From assembly GCF_003255815.1 (NCBI RefSeq), contig NC_037669.1:55158328-55222327 (forward strand): 64,000 nt of DNA, read 5' to 3'. Shown here piece after piece: positions 22,701 to 34,112 of this stretch. The translations under genes were made by a program, and so were the position numbers. Under the pieces are notes generated by a model. It was not told the origin of the DNA and did no database searches. It was given only the letters and a program-made list of their open reading frames with translations. Position 1 is the first letter of the stretch; each line of letters begins with the position of its first letter. This DNA comes from Theropithecus gelada. Taxonomy: Eukaryota > Chordata > Mammalia > Primates > Cercopithecidae.

Positions 22701-23040
22701 TGTTTTTGTTTTTATTTTTGTTTTGAGACGGAGTTTCGCTCTTGTTGCCCAGACTGGAGTGCAATGGCACAATCTCGGCTCACTGCAACCTCCACCTCCC
22801 GGGTTCAAGTGATTCTCCTGCCTCAGCCTCCCGAGTAGCTGGGATTACAGGCATGCACCAGCCTCCCGAGTAGCTGGGATTACGGGCATGCACCACCACG
22901 CTCGGCTAATTTTGTATTTTTAGTAGAGATGGGGTTTCTCCATGTTTGTCAGGCTGATCTTGAACTCCCGACCTCAGGTGATCTGCCTGCCTTGGCCTCC
23001 CAAAGTGCTGGGATTATAGGCGTGAGCCACTGCACCCAGC
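22701..23040 (-). mobile_element. Alu with internal 35-bp tandem duplication
   Basis: Full reverse Alu, but the segment 22826-22860 is repeated at 22861-22895 with one mismatch, making the element longer than normal. Confidence 0.95.
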
Positions 23041-23236
23041 TTTTGGTGCCTCTTACAACAAAAAATAGTTTTGGGGAAAGCATTCAGGCATCTTAACATT
23101 TTGGCACACTTCCTTTTAAGCCTTTTTTTGTAAGCACGTTTTCCTTTACTTAGTTGAGAGTATACTATGTGATTCTGTATCCTGCTTATCTTAAGCTCTG
23201 TGATGTTTTCCGTATCAAAAAGTGTAAGCATTTTCT

Positions 23237-23379
23237 ATTTTTTTTCTTTTTCTTTTTTTCGGTAGAGACAGAGTGTCGCTGTTTCCCAGGCTGGTCTTGA
23301 ACTCCTGGGCTCAAGCAATCTTACTGCCTAGGCCTCCCAAAGTGCTGAGATTAAAGGCGTGAGCCACTGTGCCCAGCCG
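23237..23379 (-). mobile_element. Alu monomer (FLAM-like) fragment
   Basis: T-rich start and one Alu arm ending gtgagccactgtgcccagcc. Confidence 0.8.
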
Positions 23380-24049
23380 ATTTCCGATTCTTCTATGACT
23401 ATACTATATTTCATTCTACTGATGGATGTTCCATCATTCAATCATTATTCTGATTAGTGAAAACATTTCTTGTTTTGCTATTACAAATAGACACCATGAA
23501 GAACGTCCTCAACACCAAGTGGCTGAATTACAGCCTAATGACCAATTATTAGAAAAATACCTGGGTTAAAGGGTGATAACATTTTGGGAGGCTTGTAACA
23601 AGTTGCCAAACTATAGCAGAAAGGACACTGCGCTACTATTTTGGAGCAATGGTATTTATACTTCTAGCAAAACTATTTTTTCCAAACCAAGTCCTACTTG
23701 AAACCTAAATTTAAATGAAGTAATGCCTGGTTCCTCAGGCAGTGCAAATCTGCAGAGTTCAGTCTGTGGAACCCCCGAAGCATCTCCTGGGAGCTGGAAA
23801 CTATGTCTGAAAACTAGCTATGGAGTTACCCAATGGTTCCAGTGTGGACCCCCTTAGGTAGGATACTCCCATCAGTGTGGGTCTGATACTGCCAAGCTCA
23901 CTCCAGCATCATTATCATCATCATCATCTGCATCAGCCCAAACTTGCTTTTAGGGAAGAGGAGGTTCCCTGAGGCTTTCCCAACTACTCATCATTGGGCC
24001 TTATTTACAGGACACCTGTTATGGAGTGGTCCGGCACTTCACTCTGAAA

Positions 24050-24160
24050 TAAGCACCATTATCTTCATTTTATTAAGGAGGAAACTGATGCTCAGAAGGG
24101 TTACAGGATTTGTTCAAGGAGACACAGTGCTAGGGCTGGGATTCCTGCCCAGTTCTATGT
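24050..24160 (-). mobile_element. MIR SINE remnant
   Basis: 'cattttattaaggaggaaac' and 'ggagacacagtgctagggct', antisense MIR. Confidence 0.65.
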
Positions 24161-25202
24161 GGCACCAAACACTATGCTAGCAGAGAACAGTGAACAGACT
24201 CAGGAGAGGTTGCAGGAGGCAGGGGAAGTCCCCTGCAGAGGTGCCGGGTTACCAGGGGCTGGAATTTGGATACCACCATCTTGCACATGATGAGGACACC
24301 CCTCCTACAAGGCACTAGATGAACCTGCCTGCCCTTGCTCATGGCTATGTGGCCCCAAGATTGAGGAGATAAGGTCCAACACAAGACTGAAGGCAGATGC
24401 TGGTGCTGAGAAACAGGAGAGAGGTTTTAAGGAGAAAGAGTATATTACTCCCTGTTGTCTGCTGACAACATCTTGCACTGATGTTAGAGCTCCTTGCCCT
24501 CCCTTGCTGAACAGGCAGGTATTGCCAGAAAGCTTGAATGCTACAAACTAGACTAACAGCTTTAATATCCACTGTAGAGAATATAGCCCTGGCCACAGGT
24601 TGCACACACTTTTATGTGCCAGGGACAAATGCAGCTTTGTGGATACCAATGTGCTTTGCAACATGGTGTGGCCACTGTCCAGTTACTGGGAACATAGCAA
24701 TTATGTGTTCTTCTACCACCAGAATAGCCTTGCCTGGGGCAATTTCCATAAATAACTCAATCACTTCAAGACATGCACCCAAAGCGTGACATCCACTCAG
24801 GCTAGAGCAGCAAGTATAGTTGCTGACACAGAGTACTAATAATGTTATTTTACACTTAAATGGTATTTTCATGCACAGACCACTTTCATATAAATCAAAA
24901 CTGAGCTAAATTGTTCCAAGTTTCTGAGAAAACTTGAGGCTTGGAGGGGTGAAGTACTTCACTTAAGGCTGTGGCTAGGACCAGTGACAGTGCTCAATCC
25001 CTAGACCCCTTGAGTGGAAAGCCCCTTCCCCAGGACACTATCCTACGCTTAGTGTGGCCTGTGACTAGGAACTAAAATGTCCTACGCTGCCTGAGGCAAA
25101 CCCTCCAGGAAAGCTTCCAGTGTAACTAAGTAGAGAGGGCTTGCTCATGGCCCCCTAGGTCGCCAGTCCTAGGATGCCCGCCACTAGAAGAGAGCCCCCT
25201 AC

Positions 25203-25276
25203 CTGGATACGGGATGGAGAGGAGAGTGAAGTCGGCATAGCGCTGGGCTTTGTCCACCTTCTCAGAGGAGGTTACA
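25203..25276 (-). CDS. MTMR14: MTMR14 exon 7, residues 226-250 plus first base of G251
   Basis: T completes N226, then VTSSEKVDKAQRYADFTLLS and IPYP are encoded. The acceptor is cttgtag and the donor gtaggg. This belongs to the conserved part preceding the catalytic loop (YADFTLLSIPYPG). Length 74 nt. An Alu-in-Alu insertion begins about 160 bp upstream in the gene's direction, at 25438. Confidence 0.96.
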
Positions 25277-25437
25277 CTACAAGACAAGGACACAAGGTGT
25301 TACAGTGTCGCAACACACACACCATTCCCCAAATAAGGGTTATAATCACAAATGAAGCTTCTGCTAAAAAAGTATTCTTCAATGTTAATAATTCCCTTCA
25401 GCAGTGCCTACTTTGTACAATTAAGAACTATAACTTT

Positions 25438-25781
25438 GGCCGGGTGCGGTGGCTGGAGGTCAAGTTCCCAACATGGAGAAACCCCGTCAAGACCAGCCTG
25501 GGCCGGGCGCGGTGGCTCAAGCCTGTAATCCTAGCACTTTGGGAGGCCGAGACGGGCGGATCACGAGGTCAGGAGATCGAGACCATCCTGGCTAACATGG
25601 TGAAACCCCGTCTCTACTAAAAAATACAAAAAACTAGCCGGGCGAGGTGGCTGGCGCCTGTAGTCCCAGCTACTCGGGAGGCTGAGGCAGGAGAATAGCG
25701 TAAACCCGGGAGGTGGAGCTTGCAGTGAGCTGAGATCCAGCCACTGCACTCCAGTCTGGGCGACAGAGCGAGACTCCGTCT

Positions 25782-25832
<51 letters not shown>

Positions 25833-26039
25833 CCAGCCTGGACAACATGGTTAAACACTCTCTCTACCAAAAATATAAAAAATTAGCTGGGTGTGGTGGT
25901 GCACTCCTGTAATCCCAGCTACTCTGGAAGCTGAAGCAGAAGAATTGCTTGAACCCAGGAGGCAGAGGTTACAGTGAGCCAAGATCGTGCCACTGAACTC
26001 CAGCCGGGGTGAGAGGGTGAGGCTCCATCTCAAAAAAAG
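25438..26039 (+). mobile_element. Older Alu split by a younger Alu
   Basis: Arms at 25438-25500 and 25831-26039, sense. The left arm is itself internally deleted (jumps from ggtggctggaggtc to aacatggagaaacc). Interrupted at gaccagcctg. Confidence 0.9.
25501..25830 (+). mobile_element. Young AluY inserted in an older Alu
   Basis: Full-length AluY with about 48 A at the tail. The 10-mer gaccagcctg stands on both sides (25491-25500 and 25831-25840), extended by preceding A's: a clear target duplication. Confidence 0.95.
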
Positions 26040-26535
26040 AACTCTACCTTCTCTGACCCCAAAATGCACACAGTGTAGCCACTCTGACCCAGGAGTGAGA
26101 TGAGAGCCAAATAATATGATCCTATGGGAAAGCTTTTTTCCTGCTCTCCTGTCTTCTCTAATAGTCACTGAGCCCACTTCTAAACAGGGTGAACAAACAG
26201 CATCTGAAAATAAACACTGGGGACTCTGACAGATAAAGGGAGGGAGGAATAAGGCAATATTCAGATCTCAGATAGGTGAGCTCTAATTTTAGCCTCAGTA
26301 TGCCTTATTTTCTAAGATCACCTTTTAGGATCATTTAAAAACATTTAAAAATCATTTAAAAAACAAAATTTTGGAAAAAGCTCCTACAGTCTCATCACTA
26401 ACCCAGGCTCTATTTTTTAGTTTTGACTTCTTATATTTGAATTTGGTTCATATGTGTTATTTTTATATGACAGCAGTCACTAAAGTAAAATTTGAATATA
26501 TGCTGATTTTTTTGTTCAATTTTAAAAGAAATTTA

Positions 26536-26672
26536 GGACCAGGCACAATGGCTCATACTTGTAATCCCAGCACTCTGGGAGGCTGAGGCAGGAGAATTGC
26601 TTAAAGGCCACATGTTTGAGACCCCCTTAGACAACAAAGACTCCATCTCTATAAAAAATAAATTTTAAAAAT
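26536..26672 (+). mobile_element. Alu left-monomer fragment
   Basis: 'ggaccaggcacaatggctca' through a short A-rich tail; single arm only. Confidence 0.75.
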
Positions 26673-26758
26673 TAAGAGATTCTAATCTGCCACACATGGC
26701 ATAGAACTTGGAGCCAGAAAAAAAAAAAAAAAAAAGATCTGATAAGGAAGAGAAAGTG

Positions 26759-27059
26759 AGGCCGGGCGCGGTGGCTCAAGCCTGTAATCCCAGCACTTTG
26801 GGAGGCCGAGATGGGCGGATCACGAGGTCAGGAGATCGAGACCATCCTGGCTAACACGGTGAAACCCCGTCTCTACTAAGAAATACAAAAAATAGCCGGG
26901 CAAGGTGGCAGCGCCTGTAGTCCCAGCTACTCGGGAGGCTGAGGCCGGAGAATGGCGTGAAGCCGGGAGGCGGAGCTTGCAGTGAGCTGAGATCCGGCCA
27001 CTGCACTCCAGCCTGGGCGACAGCGCGAGACTCCGTCTCAAAAAAAAAAAAAAAAAAAA
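26759..27059 (+). mobile_element. Young AluY, full length
   Basis: Near-consensus AluY with a poly(A) tail. The 13-bp target duplication ggaagagaaagtg is perfect at 26746-26758 and 27060-27072. Confidence 0.97.
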
Positions 27060-27094
27060 GGAAGAGAAAGTGGCAGCAAAGCACTGGGTAGAGA

Positions 27095-27310
27095 CTGATG
27101 GCTGCCAGAGTCACTAACGTACAACCTGAGCAAGCTACTTCATCTCTCTGTGCTTCATCTCTCTGTGCTTCATCCCCTCTGTGTAGAAGGGGGACACTGA
27201 TACCTGTTTTGTAGGGCTGTCTGAAGATACAGTGAGAGAATGTACAGAAAGCCCTTTGTAAGAAGGCCAGCACGCAGTGACAGCTACATACTAATGCCAG
27301 CCCTACAAAT
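27095..27310 (+). mobile_element. MIR SINE remnant
   Basis: Sense MIR-like text from 'cagagtcactaac' to 'acagtgagagaatgtacaga', containing a 15-bp tandem duplication at 27138-27167. Confidence 0.6.
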
Positions 27311-27353
27311 CTGTACACACTGCCTCTGCTCATTTTGTGGCCCCTGTACTTAC

Positions 27354-27476
27354 TTCATGCCAAACTTCACCTTCTTGTTCTCCACCATCAGGTCACAGAT
27401 GTATTTGACTGACAGGTATCGAAGCAGCTTGATGTCATAGCCTCTGACCTTATCAAAAAGATGCGTGTCACCACTT
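27354..27476 (-). CDS. MTMR14: MTMR14 exon 6, residues 185-225 plus two bases of N226
   Basis: The leading A completes R185. The exon then encodes SGDTHLFDKVRGYDIKLLRY through NKKVKFGM. The acceptor is tttatttcag and the donor a near-consensus gtaagt. Residues from about 200 mark the entry to the phosphatase-related region (RYLSVKYICDLMVENKKVKF). Length 123 nt. A young AluY with a 13-bp target duplication ends about 280 bp downstream of the donor. Confidence 0.96.
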
Positions 27477-28969
27477 CTGAAATAAAGAGTCAGAGGAAGA
27501 AGTTACATAGCATGTTCACTCAGAGGAGCCAGGGAGTGGGCACTCATTCAGGGAAGTATGGATGTCACTCTTCTCCAGAAGCTGGGGCGTGTGCTAGGTG
27601 GACGCATGGGTGCCAAACAGGACAACTGGTTTCAGAGAGGTTGCAGGAAAGGTGACTTTCTAAGAGATTACCCCCATCTCTGGGATGTATTTCAAAGAGG
27701 AGCAATTTGCAGGTGGAAATGGAAAAGGACTTTCTGGCATTGCTTGACATTAAGCCAGAGGACTCAAGATAATCTCAGGGTTCTAAAAAGCAGCAGGCTG
27801 GTGGCTGATAGAATCTTTCCATTTCCATTAGAATTGATCTCCTTCCACCGCCTCCTTTTCCCCCATTTATGACCATTTTTAGCCACATGACTTGCTCATA
27901 ATGTAACAGTCTGAAATTCTTGTAGAGATAAAGTTTTTAGAGCTATTTTATCAACTGACTATGAAATACTAGCAAGTAAATTCCCTCTACCTAGCAGGCC
28001 AATAAAGCAAAGAGAAAGATAAAAATTTTAATGCTCAGTGCTGCCTTTTGATCAGCCCTGCAGATATAGGCAGAAGTAGAAAGCATAAACAGTCACCATT
28101 ACTTTTTTATTTTTTTAATCCACACTGCTTTGTTGGCCCCAGTAGTTTCCTTGCCAAGAACAGTATATGCTAAGATGGTGACCTGGCTGGGCAGAGGTCA
28201 CCTGATCTAGGGAGAAAAGCCAAACATTCTTGAGCACAAGCCAGAGCCGCTGCTTTCAGAGCTAACAGGCAGAACCTGAGCATAGCAAGATGCCCTTTCA
28301 TGAACTGAACTATGATTTGGGAAGCTGATCTTAACTAGGGTGCTTGTGTGCATTCCAGAGATGCTTGACACCAGTTAAAGACTTTCCATGTGGTACAGAC
28401 CATGCAAAGGAGCTTTTCTAAAATAACCTGTAGCATTGTTTTCTAAAAACATTTGGAAAGGGGATAGGAAGAGTGTGAACCAGCCCATTTCCTCCTTTTA
28501 TAGGGATTCAAACTCCTGCTCCATACCAACCATGCAGCTGTGACACATCTGGTCTCCAAATGTGCCTTCCAGGCTAGACCTCATGTCTCCTACTTATGGA
28601 CTGTAGCCCTTGCCCTGTGCCTCAGTACCAGGTGTACTGGGTGAGATGTGGCACGTTGGTAGTCAGCATCACAGCTGCAAACTGGCAACTCTGTGGGGCT
28701 TTTAAACAAATATAGATGTCTGGGCCCTATCTCAGGCCTGCAGTACCAGGAACCCCAAGAGTGGGATGTTCTCTGTGAATCCAGATGTGCACTCAGTGGA
28801 CTTCAACAGCCCTATATCAGGGGCACAGACTTGGCAGACAGAAGGGAAAGAAGCCAATCCACTCACCTGAACCAGTGACAAATACACATGGACAATATGA
28901 ACATGGCCATCTCTGGCCAGACACCCCGTCCCCAACACAAGCCCCTGACCACAGCAACTCAGCACTGAC
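27477..28969 (-). other. MTMR14: MTMR14 intron 5
   Basis: 1.5 kb without an Alu. A piece near 28690-28740 resembles part of a MER5 element; otherwise nothing recognised. Confidence 0.7.
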
Positions 28970-29030
28970 CGAAGAGCACAGTCCTCCTCCGTGACGTCCT
29001 CCACATCTGCCCAGGCATCATCTGCACCCC
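28970..29030 (-). CDS. MTMR14: MTMR14 exon 5, residues 165-185 (split codons at both ends)
   Basis: GG completes G165, then GADDAWADVEDVTEEDCAL, then CG begins R185. It is a strongly acidic segment with 9 Asp/Glu in about 20 residues. The acceptor is tctctggcag. The donor gtcagt departs from the usual gtragt at +3 and is one of the weaker donors of the gene. Length 61 nt; only 610 bp of intron separates it from exon 4, and most of that is one Alu. Confidence 0.95.
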
Positions 29031-29306
29031 CTGCCAGAGAAACCTATCTGTCAGTACTGAGGCTGGTGACCCAGGGCTCCACACAGGGGCCTCCTCACCA
29101 GCCTCCTTCCCCGTGTGCCAAGAGTGGGCTGGGCCAACATGGCTCTACCCTTAAGGAAACACTATGGCCCTATATGTCTGGTAGTCTTCACCTCTAAGGT
29201 GAACTCCTATTTGTCTCCTGGTCCCTGATCAAAGGCAGGCCCCTGATCTCCACCCAGCTCACTGAGACCCCCTACCTATTCTACTGTGGCCATGGGTGGC
29301 TAATTC

Positions 29307-29577
29307 TTTTGTTTTGGGATGGAGTCTCACTCTGTCGCCCAGGCTGGAGTGCAGTGGCGTGATCTCGGCTCACTGCAAGTTCCGGCTCCCAGGTTCAAGT
29401 GATTCTCCTGCCTCAGCCTCCCGAGTAGCTGGGACTACAGGCGTGCACCACCACGCCCAGCTAATTTTTTGTATTTTTTTAGTTAGCCAGGATGGTCTTG
29501 AACTCCTGACCTTGTGATCTGCCCTCCTTGGCCTCCCAAAGTGTTGGGATTACAGGCGTGAGCCACGGCGCCCAGCC
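29307..29577 (-). mobile_element. Alu, small internal deletion
   Basis: Reverse Alu lacking about 25 bp between 'gtatttttttagt' and 'tagccaggatgg'. It fills most of intron 4. Confidence 0.9.
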
Positions 29578-29640
29578 CAGGTAGCTATTCTCTATGACTG
29601 GGTTCTCATTCTACATCAGAGGATGCTGTTCAACATTCAC

Positions 29641-29716
29641 CTGAGAAAAAATAGTTGTAGCCTGAGCGTCCATACAGCTCTCCCCATCCAGCCAGTGTGG
29701 CCGACCTGCAAATGTG
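29641..29716 (-). CDS. MTMR14: MTMR14 exon 4, residues 140-164 plus first base of G165
   Basis: The exon encodes HICRSATLAGWGELYGRSGY and then NYFFS. The acceptor is tctcccag and the donor gtgaat. The 76 nt (25 codons plus one base) hand over in phase 1 to exon 5. A longer minus-strand frame covers this exon but its extra N-terminal part is intron sequence: the AG at 29718-29717 fits the protein junction after K139. Confidence 0.96.
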
Positions 29717-29984
29717 CTGGGAGAGAAACAGCATTTTCAGGGTCAGATGGTTTTCTGAAGCATGCACAGTTGAAGGAACACCTGGGACTCTTCTGATTCT
29801 TCCAGGCCAGCATAATGGGCCCAGCACTCCCCAAAGTTTTATCAGCATCAAGGCTGCCACAATCAGTCAGAAGATCCCTAGTACTTAATTCACAACCTCT
29901 ACTGAGGGAGTCTCACTCCCAAACAAGAGGCGCCAGTGTTACCAACAGGATCGCATCAGATTGGGTGGTTGTTGCATGTGTACC

Positions 29985-30185
29985 ACGTGCTGGACATGGT
30001 ACTGAAAAACCCGCCATCTTCTCACTGAATTTTCACAACAAGCCCATGAGGGAGATGTGGCAGGTGGCATGTATTGTTGCTGTTACACAGATGAAGAAAA
30101 GAAAAACAGGCTAAAGGAGGTTAAGTGATATGTAAGGTCATATAACGAGAGGTAAGCTAGGATTTGATCCAAACCCACTGACCCC
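29985..30185 (-). mobile_element. MIR SINE remnant
   Basis: 'tcacaacaagcccatgaggg', 'cacagatgaagaaaagaaaa', 'aggtcatataacgagaggta': antisense MIR, nearly full length. Confidence 0.7.
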
Positions 30186-31990
30186 TAAAGCCTATGTGCT
30201 TACTGTGATTTGGAACTGTTCAGTATAGAGGGGAACAACCTTTCTAGTGGGGCTGGGTGAGAAATGTTTTAGAGCTTTCTTTTCCTCATCACTGAAGGGA
30301 TCACTGTAAGAGAATTCTAGAAACCAGGCAACTGGCACAAACTTCAATATCTAATTGTAAGGTTACTTGTTTAAATAAATAGTGTTTGCTGAAATGTGGT
30401 AGGGTGGGGGGAATAGGAGGAGATACCTGGTGATGGGAAGGCAAACCAGCCCAGAATTTAGCTAAAGGCTAGGAGAACATGGCCCTGTTACACTGCAATG
30501 GGGAAGTTGTGAGGTGACAGAAAAGGAGTGAAGCTCACTGCTAAACGGGTCACACAATGTGCAAATGGAAAGTGGATCCCTGGAAGATTGCCAAGTACCA
30601 TCTGAAGGCTTCTTCTCTACCTGTGACATAATGGGAAGGAAAGTTTTGTTGCTACAGCAAAGAGTTGTGCATGGGAACAACTAGGTCACTTTCTGGCTCT
30701 CCCTGAGGTAGCAGCAGCCTAGGGGTGGGGACAGCAATAGAAAAGCTACCTGGGACAGAGTGAGGGGCTTTACTGGTGCTGGGGCAAGAGCCGGTTTGTG
30801 GAGAGGTTATCCTGGAAGCCCACTGAGGAAGCCTATCAAGGGCTGGCATTCCTGCTGGCCTAAGTAGGATGTACTCCAGTGGGGGCCACTTAAATTTCTG
30901 TGGGTCTAAAAGCAATTTGAAAATCTGATAAAAACTATCAACTATCTCCTGAAAAAAAAAATATATATATACACATCATAATCTACTTACATTTCCAGGG
31001 ATTTCTGGACTCTCTCAAGCCCACTGAGGAACCCATCCCCAGACCCTGTTAAAAGCCCTTGCTTTAAGGAATCAGTCAAGTAGTGAGGAGCAAAGTGGAT
31101 GCTTCTGCAGGAAAGGGCTGAGGACCTCTAAGACTCCAAAGAAAAGGGGTAAGTCTGATTTCCTCAAGACGTTGGCAGGGTGTGTGGCTGCCTGTTCCAC
31201 TGGCATTTGTATAATGTCCACCCTCCCCACTTCATCTAAGCTGCTGGCAGCTGACCTCACTCTCCTTTGCATTATTTCTGTTAAATCTTTCAGTGAAGAT
31301 AGCTGCCTTCTTTTTGGCTGTTGAGTAGAGACCCTTTTTCTGTTCCCAATTCTTCTTCCACATCCCTTCTATTGATCTTGTCTTTTTAGTAACTGAGGCA
31401 GCCAGACCTAGGCCAGCAAAACCCCAGAGTCAGATGGAGAAGGACAAGTTGGCCAAGTCCCCAAGTGGGGCACCAGCCTCTTCAGGAAGGCCCCTGGGGG
31501 AGGGTTGACTCCTCTTGATAGACACCTGCCTCATGATTGTGACTTATAACCCATCATCTCTGCCCTTTAAGCTGGCTCCTGACTGAAAACGCAAGATCTA
31601 CCCTGAATGCTATCCATTTACCTAGTTAGGAATGGCCTCTAATTCTGTCTGTGGAAAAGTACTCTGGATGATTTGCTAATTTAGTAACCTCTGACCTCTG
31701 CTCCCCACCTCTTAAACAAAAAGAAAGATGAATTGTTCCAGTTTCAATGGTCTAACAAAGCCAGACACAAGTGTTTGGGGAGAAAATGGTATGAGAACTT
31801 ACCGCTCAATGCTTGAACTGAAGTTTGAAAAATTATTTAAATATTTTACTTAACCCATCATATCCAAGACATGTCAACATGTAATCACTTTTAAAATGAA
31901 TATTTTACATTTTTCTATTAAATCTTCAAAATTTGATGTGTATTTTACACTTAAAGCATATCTTAAGTAGGATGTGAAACTTTGGCCATT

Positions 31991-32267
31991 GGCCAGGTGT
32001 GGTGGCTCATGCCTGTAATCCCAGCACTTTGGCCAGAGTGGGCAGATCACTTGAAGCCAGGAGTCTGAGACCAGCCTGGCCAACATGGTGAAACTCAGTC
32101 TCTACTAAAAAGACAAAAATTAGCCAGGTGTGGAGGCATGTGCCTGTAATTCCAGCTACTTGGGAGGCTGAGGCACAAGAATCGCTAGAGCCTGGGAGGC
32201 AGATGGCATCACTCCAGCTTGGGCAACAGAGACTGTCTCAAAAAAAACAAAAAAAAAAAACCAAAAA
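31991..32267 (+). mobile_element. Alu, full length
   Basis: Sense Alu; flanks aaactttggccatt and aaactttgggcatt form a 14-bp target duplication with one change. Confidence 0.92.
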
Positions 32268-32789
32268 AAACTTTGGGCATTTTAAGGGAAATGTGGGCCC
32301 ATTTCAAAGTTCTTTTTAACAATGACAAACTTTTATACTGCTTCAAGCCTTAAAAATTAAATTGAAATGAAGTAAAATATAACCCTTAGTTTCTCAGTTG
32401 CACTAGCTGCGCTGAACTGCGTTTTGAAGGAAGCAGAACACAAGCATTTCTTTTTTCTTACACGTTAGATTCAGGGGTACACGTCCAAGTTTGTTACATG
32501 GATATATTGTGTAATGCTGGGGTTTAGGCTTCTATTTAACTCATCACCCAAATGGTGAACATAGTACCCAATAGGTATTCTTCAACCCTTGCCTCCTCCT
32601 CCTCCTGTCTCCCCTTTTTGGAGTCCCCGGTGTCTATTGTTTCCACCTTTACGACCACGCGTACCTGTTGTTTAGCTCCCACTTATGAATGAGAACATGC
32701 GGTATTTGATTTTCTGTTTCTGCTGGAAGTACTTAAGCTTTAAAAATATTTGTGGGTACATTTATTTATTTATGGGGTACATGAGATTT

Positions 32790-33081
32790 TTTTTTTGTTT
32801 TGAGACAGAGTCTGGCACTGTCACCCAGGCTGGAGTACAATGGCATGATCTTGGCTCACTGCAATTTCTGCCTCCCGGGTTCAAGCAATTCTCCTGCCTC
32901 AGCCTCCGGAGTAGCTGGGACTACAGGCGCCCGCCACCACACCTGGCTAATTTTTTGTATTTTTATTAGAGATGGGGTTTCACTATGTTGGCCAGGCTGG
33001 TCTCGAACTCCTGACCTCATGATCTGCCTACCTCAGCCTCCCAAAGTGCTGGGATTACAGGCATGGGCCACCGCGCCCGGC
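32790..33081 (-). mobile_element. Alu, full length, in L1
   Basis: Reverse Alu splitting the L1 text 'atgaga|tattttgatac'. Confidence 0.93.
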
Positions 33082-33190
33082 TGATATTTTGATACAGGCA
33101 TACCATGCATAACAATCACATCAGTGTAAATGGGGTTCCATCACCTCAAGAATTTATCCTCTATGTTACACACAATCCAATTATACTCTT

Positions 33191-33499
33191 ATTTTATTTA
33201 TTTATTTATTTATTTTTGAGACGGAGTCTTGCTCTGTCCCCCAGGCTGGAGTGCAGTGGCGCAATCTCGGCTCACTGCAAGCTCCGCCTCCTGGGTTTAC
33301 GCCATTCTCCTGCCTCAGCCTCCTGAGTAGCTGGGACTACAGGCGCCCGCCACCTCGCCCGGCTAGTTTTTTGTATTTTTTAGTAGAGACAGGGTTTCAC
33401 CGTGTTAGCCAGGATGGTCTCGATCTCCTGACCTTGTGATCCGCCCGCCTTGGCCTCCCAAAGTGCTGGGATTACAGGCTTGAGCCACCGCGCCCGGCC
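33191..33499 (-). mobile_element. Young AluY, first of two stacked copies
   Basis: Starts with a (TTTA)n tail and ends gcgcccggcc. The target-like text tatacttttatt follows it. Confidence 0.95.
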
Positions 33500-33507
33500 T
33501 ATACTTT

Positions 33508-33826
33508 TATTTATTTATTTATTTTTATTTTTTATTTTTTTGTTGAGACAGAGTCTTGCTTTGTTGCCCAGACCGGAGTGCAGTGGCCGGATCTCAGCTC
33601 TCTGCAAGCTCCGCCTCCTGGGTTCACGCCATTCTCCTACCTCAGCCTCCTGAGTAGCTGGGACTACAGATGCCCGCCACCTCGCCCGGCTAGGTTTTTG
33701 TATTTTTTAGTAGAGACGGGGTTTCACCGTGTTAGCCAGGATGGTCTCGATCTCCTGACCTCGTGATCCGCCCGTCTCGGCCTCCCAAAGTGCTGGGATT
33801 ACAGGCTTGAGCCACCACGCCCGGCC
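33508..33826 (-). mobile_element. Young AluY, second of two stacked copies
   Basis: Starts with a TTTA-rich tail and ends acgcccggcc, again followed by tatacttttattt. Confidence 0.95.
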
Positions 33827-34112
33827 TATACTTTTATTTTTAAATGTACAATAAATTATTGTTGATTGTAGTCACCCTTTTGTGTTATCAAATACTAGAT
33901 CTTATTCATTCTAACTATATTTTTGCACGCATTAACCATCCCCACTCCTCCCCCGTGTCCCTGCCAGTACCCTTTCCCAGTCTCTGGTAACCATAATTCT
34001 ACTCTCTATCTTCATGAGTTCAATTGTGTTAATTTTTTTAGCTTTCAAGTAAGTGAGAACATGTGAAGTTTGTCTTTTTGTGCCTGGCTTATTTCACTTA
34101 ACATAATGACCT

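Larger units (their letters stand above)
20531..25202 (-). other. MTMR14: MTMR14 intron 7 (4.7 kb)
   Basis: Holds two MIR copies, a T/A homopolymer junction near 22500, a full-length Alu with an internal duplication (22701), an Alu monomer fragment (23237), a short (TCA)n run (23908-23932), a MIR (24050) and an unexplained open minus frame at 24345-24872. 21330-22440 shows nothing recognisable. Confidence 0.75.
25277..27353 (-). other. MTMR14: MTMR14 intron 6
   Basis: 2.1 kb, mostly Alu: a nested pair (25438-26039), a monomer fragment (26536) and a young AluY (26759), plus a MIR (27095-27310). 26040-26535 is unnamed AT-rich sequence. Confidence 0.8.

Noticed and set aside
25174..25620. 148-codon plus frame over exon 7
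   Set aside because: Opposite strand to MTMR14 and ends in Alu sequence.
26851..27333. 160-codon minus frame
   Set aside because: Runs through AluY (typical 'SPRLECSG/HCKLRLPGS'-type Alu translation) and a MIR; not a gene.
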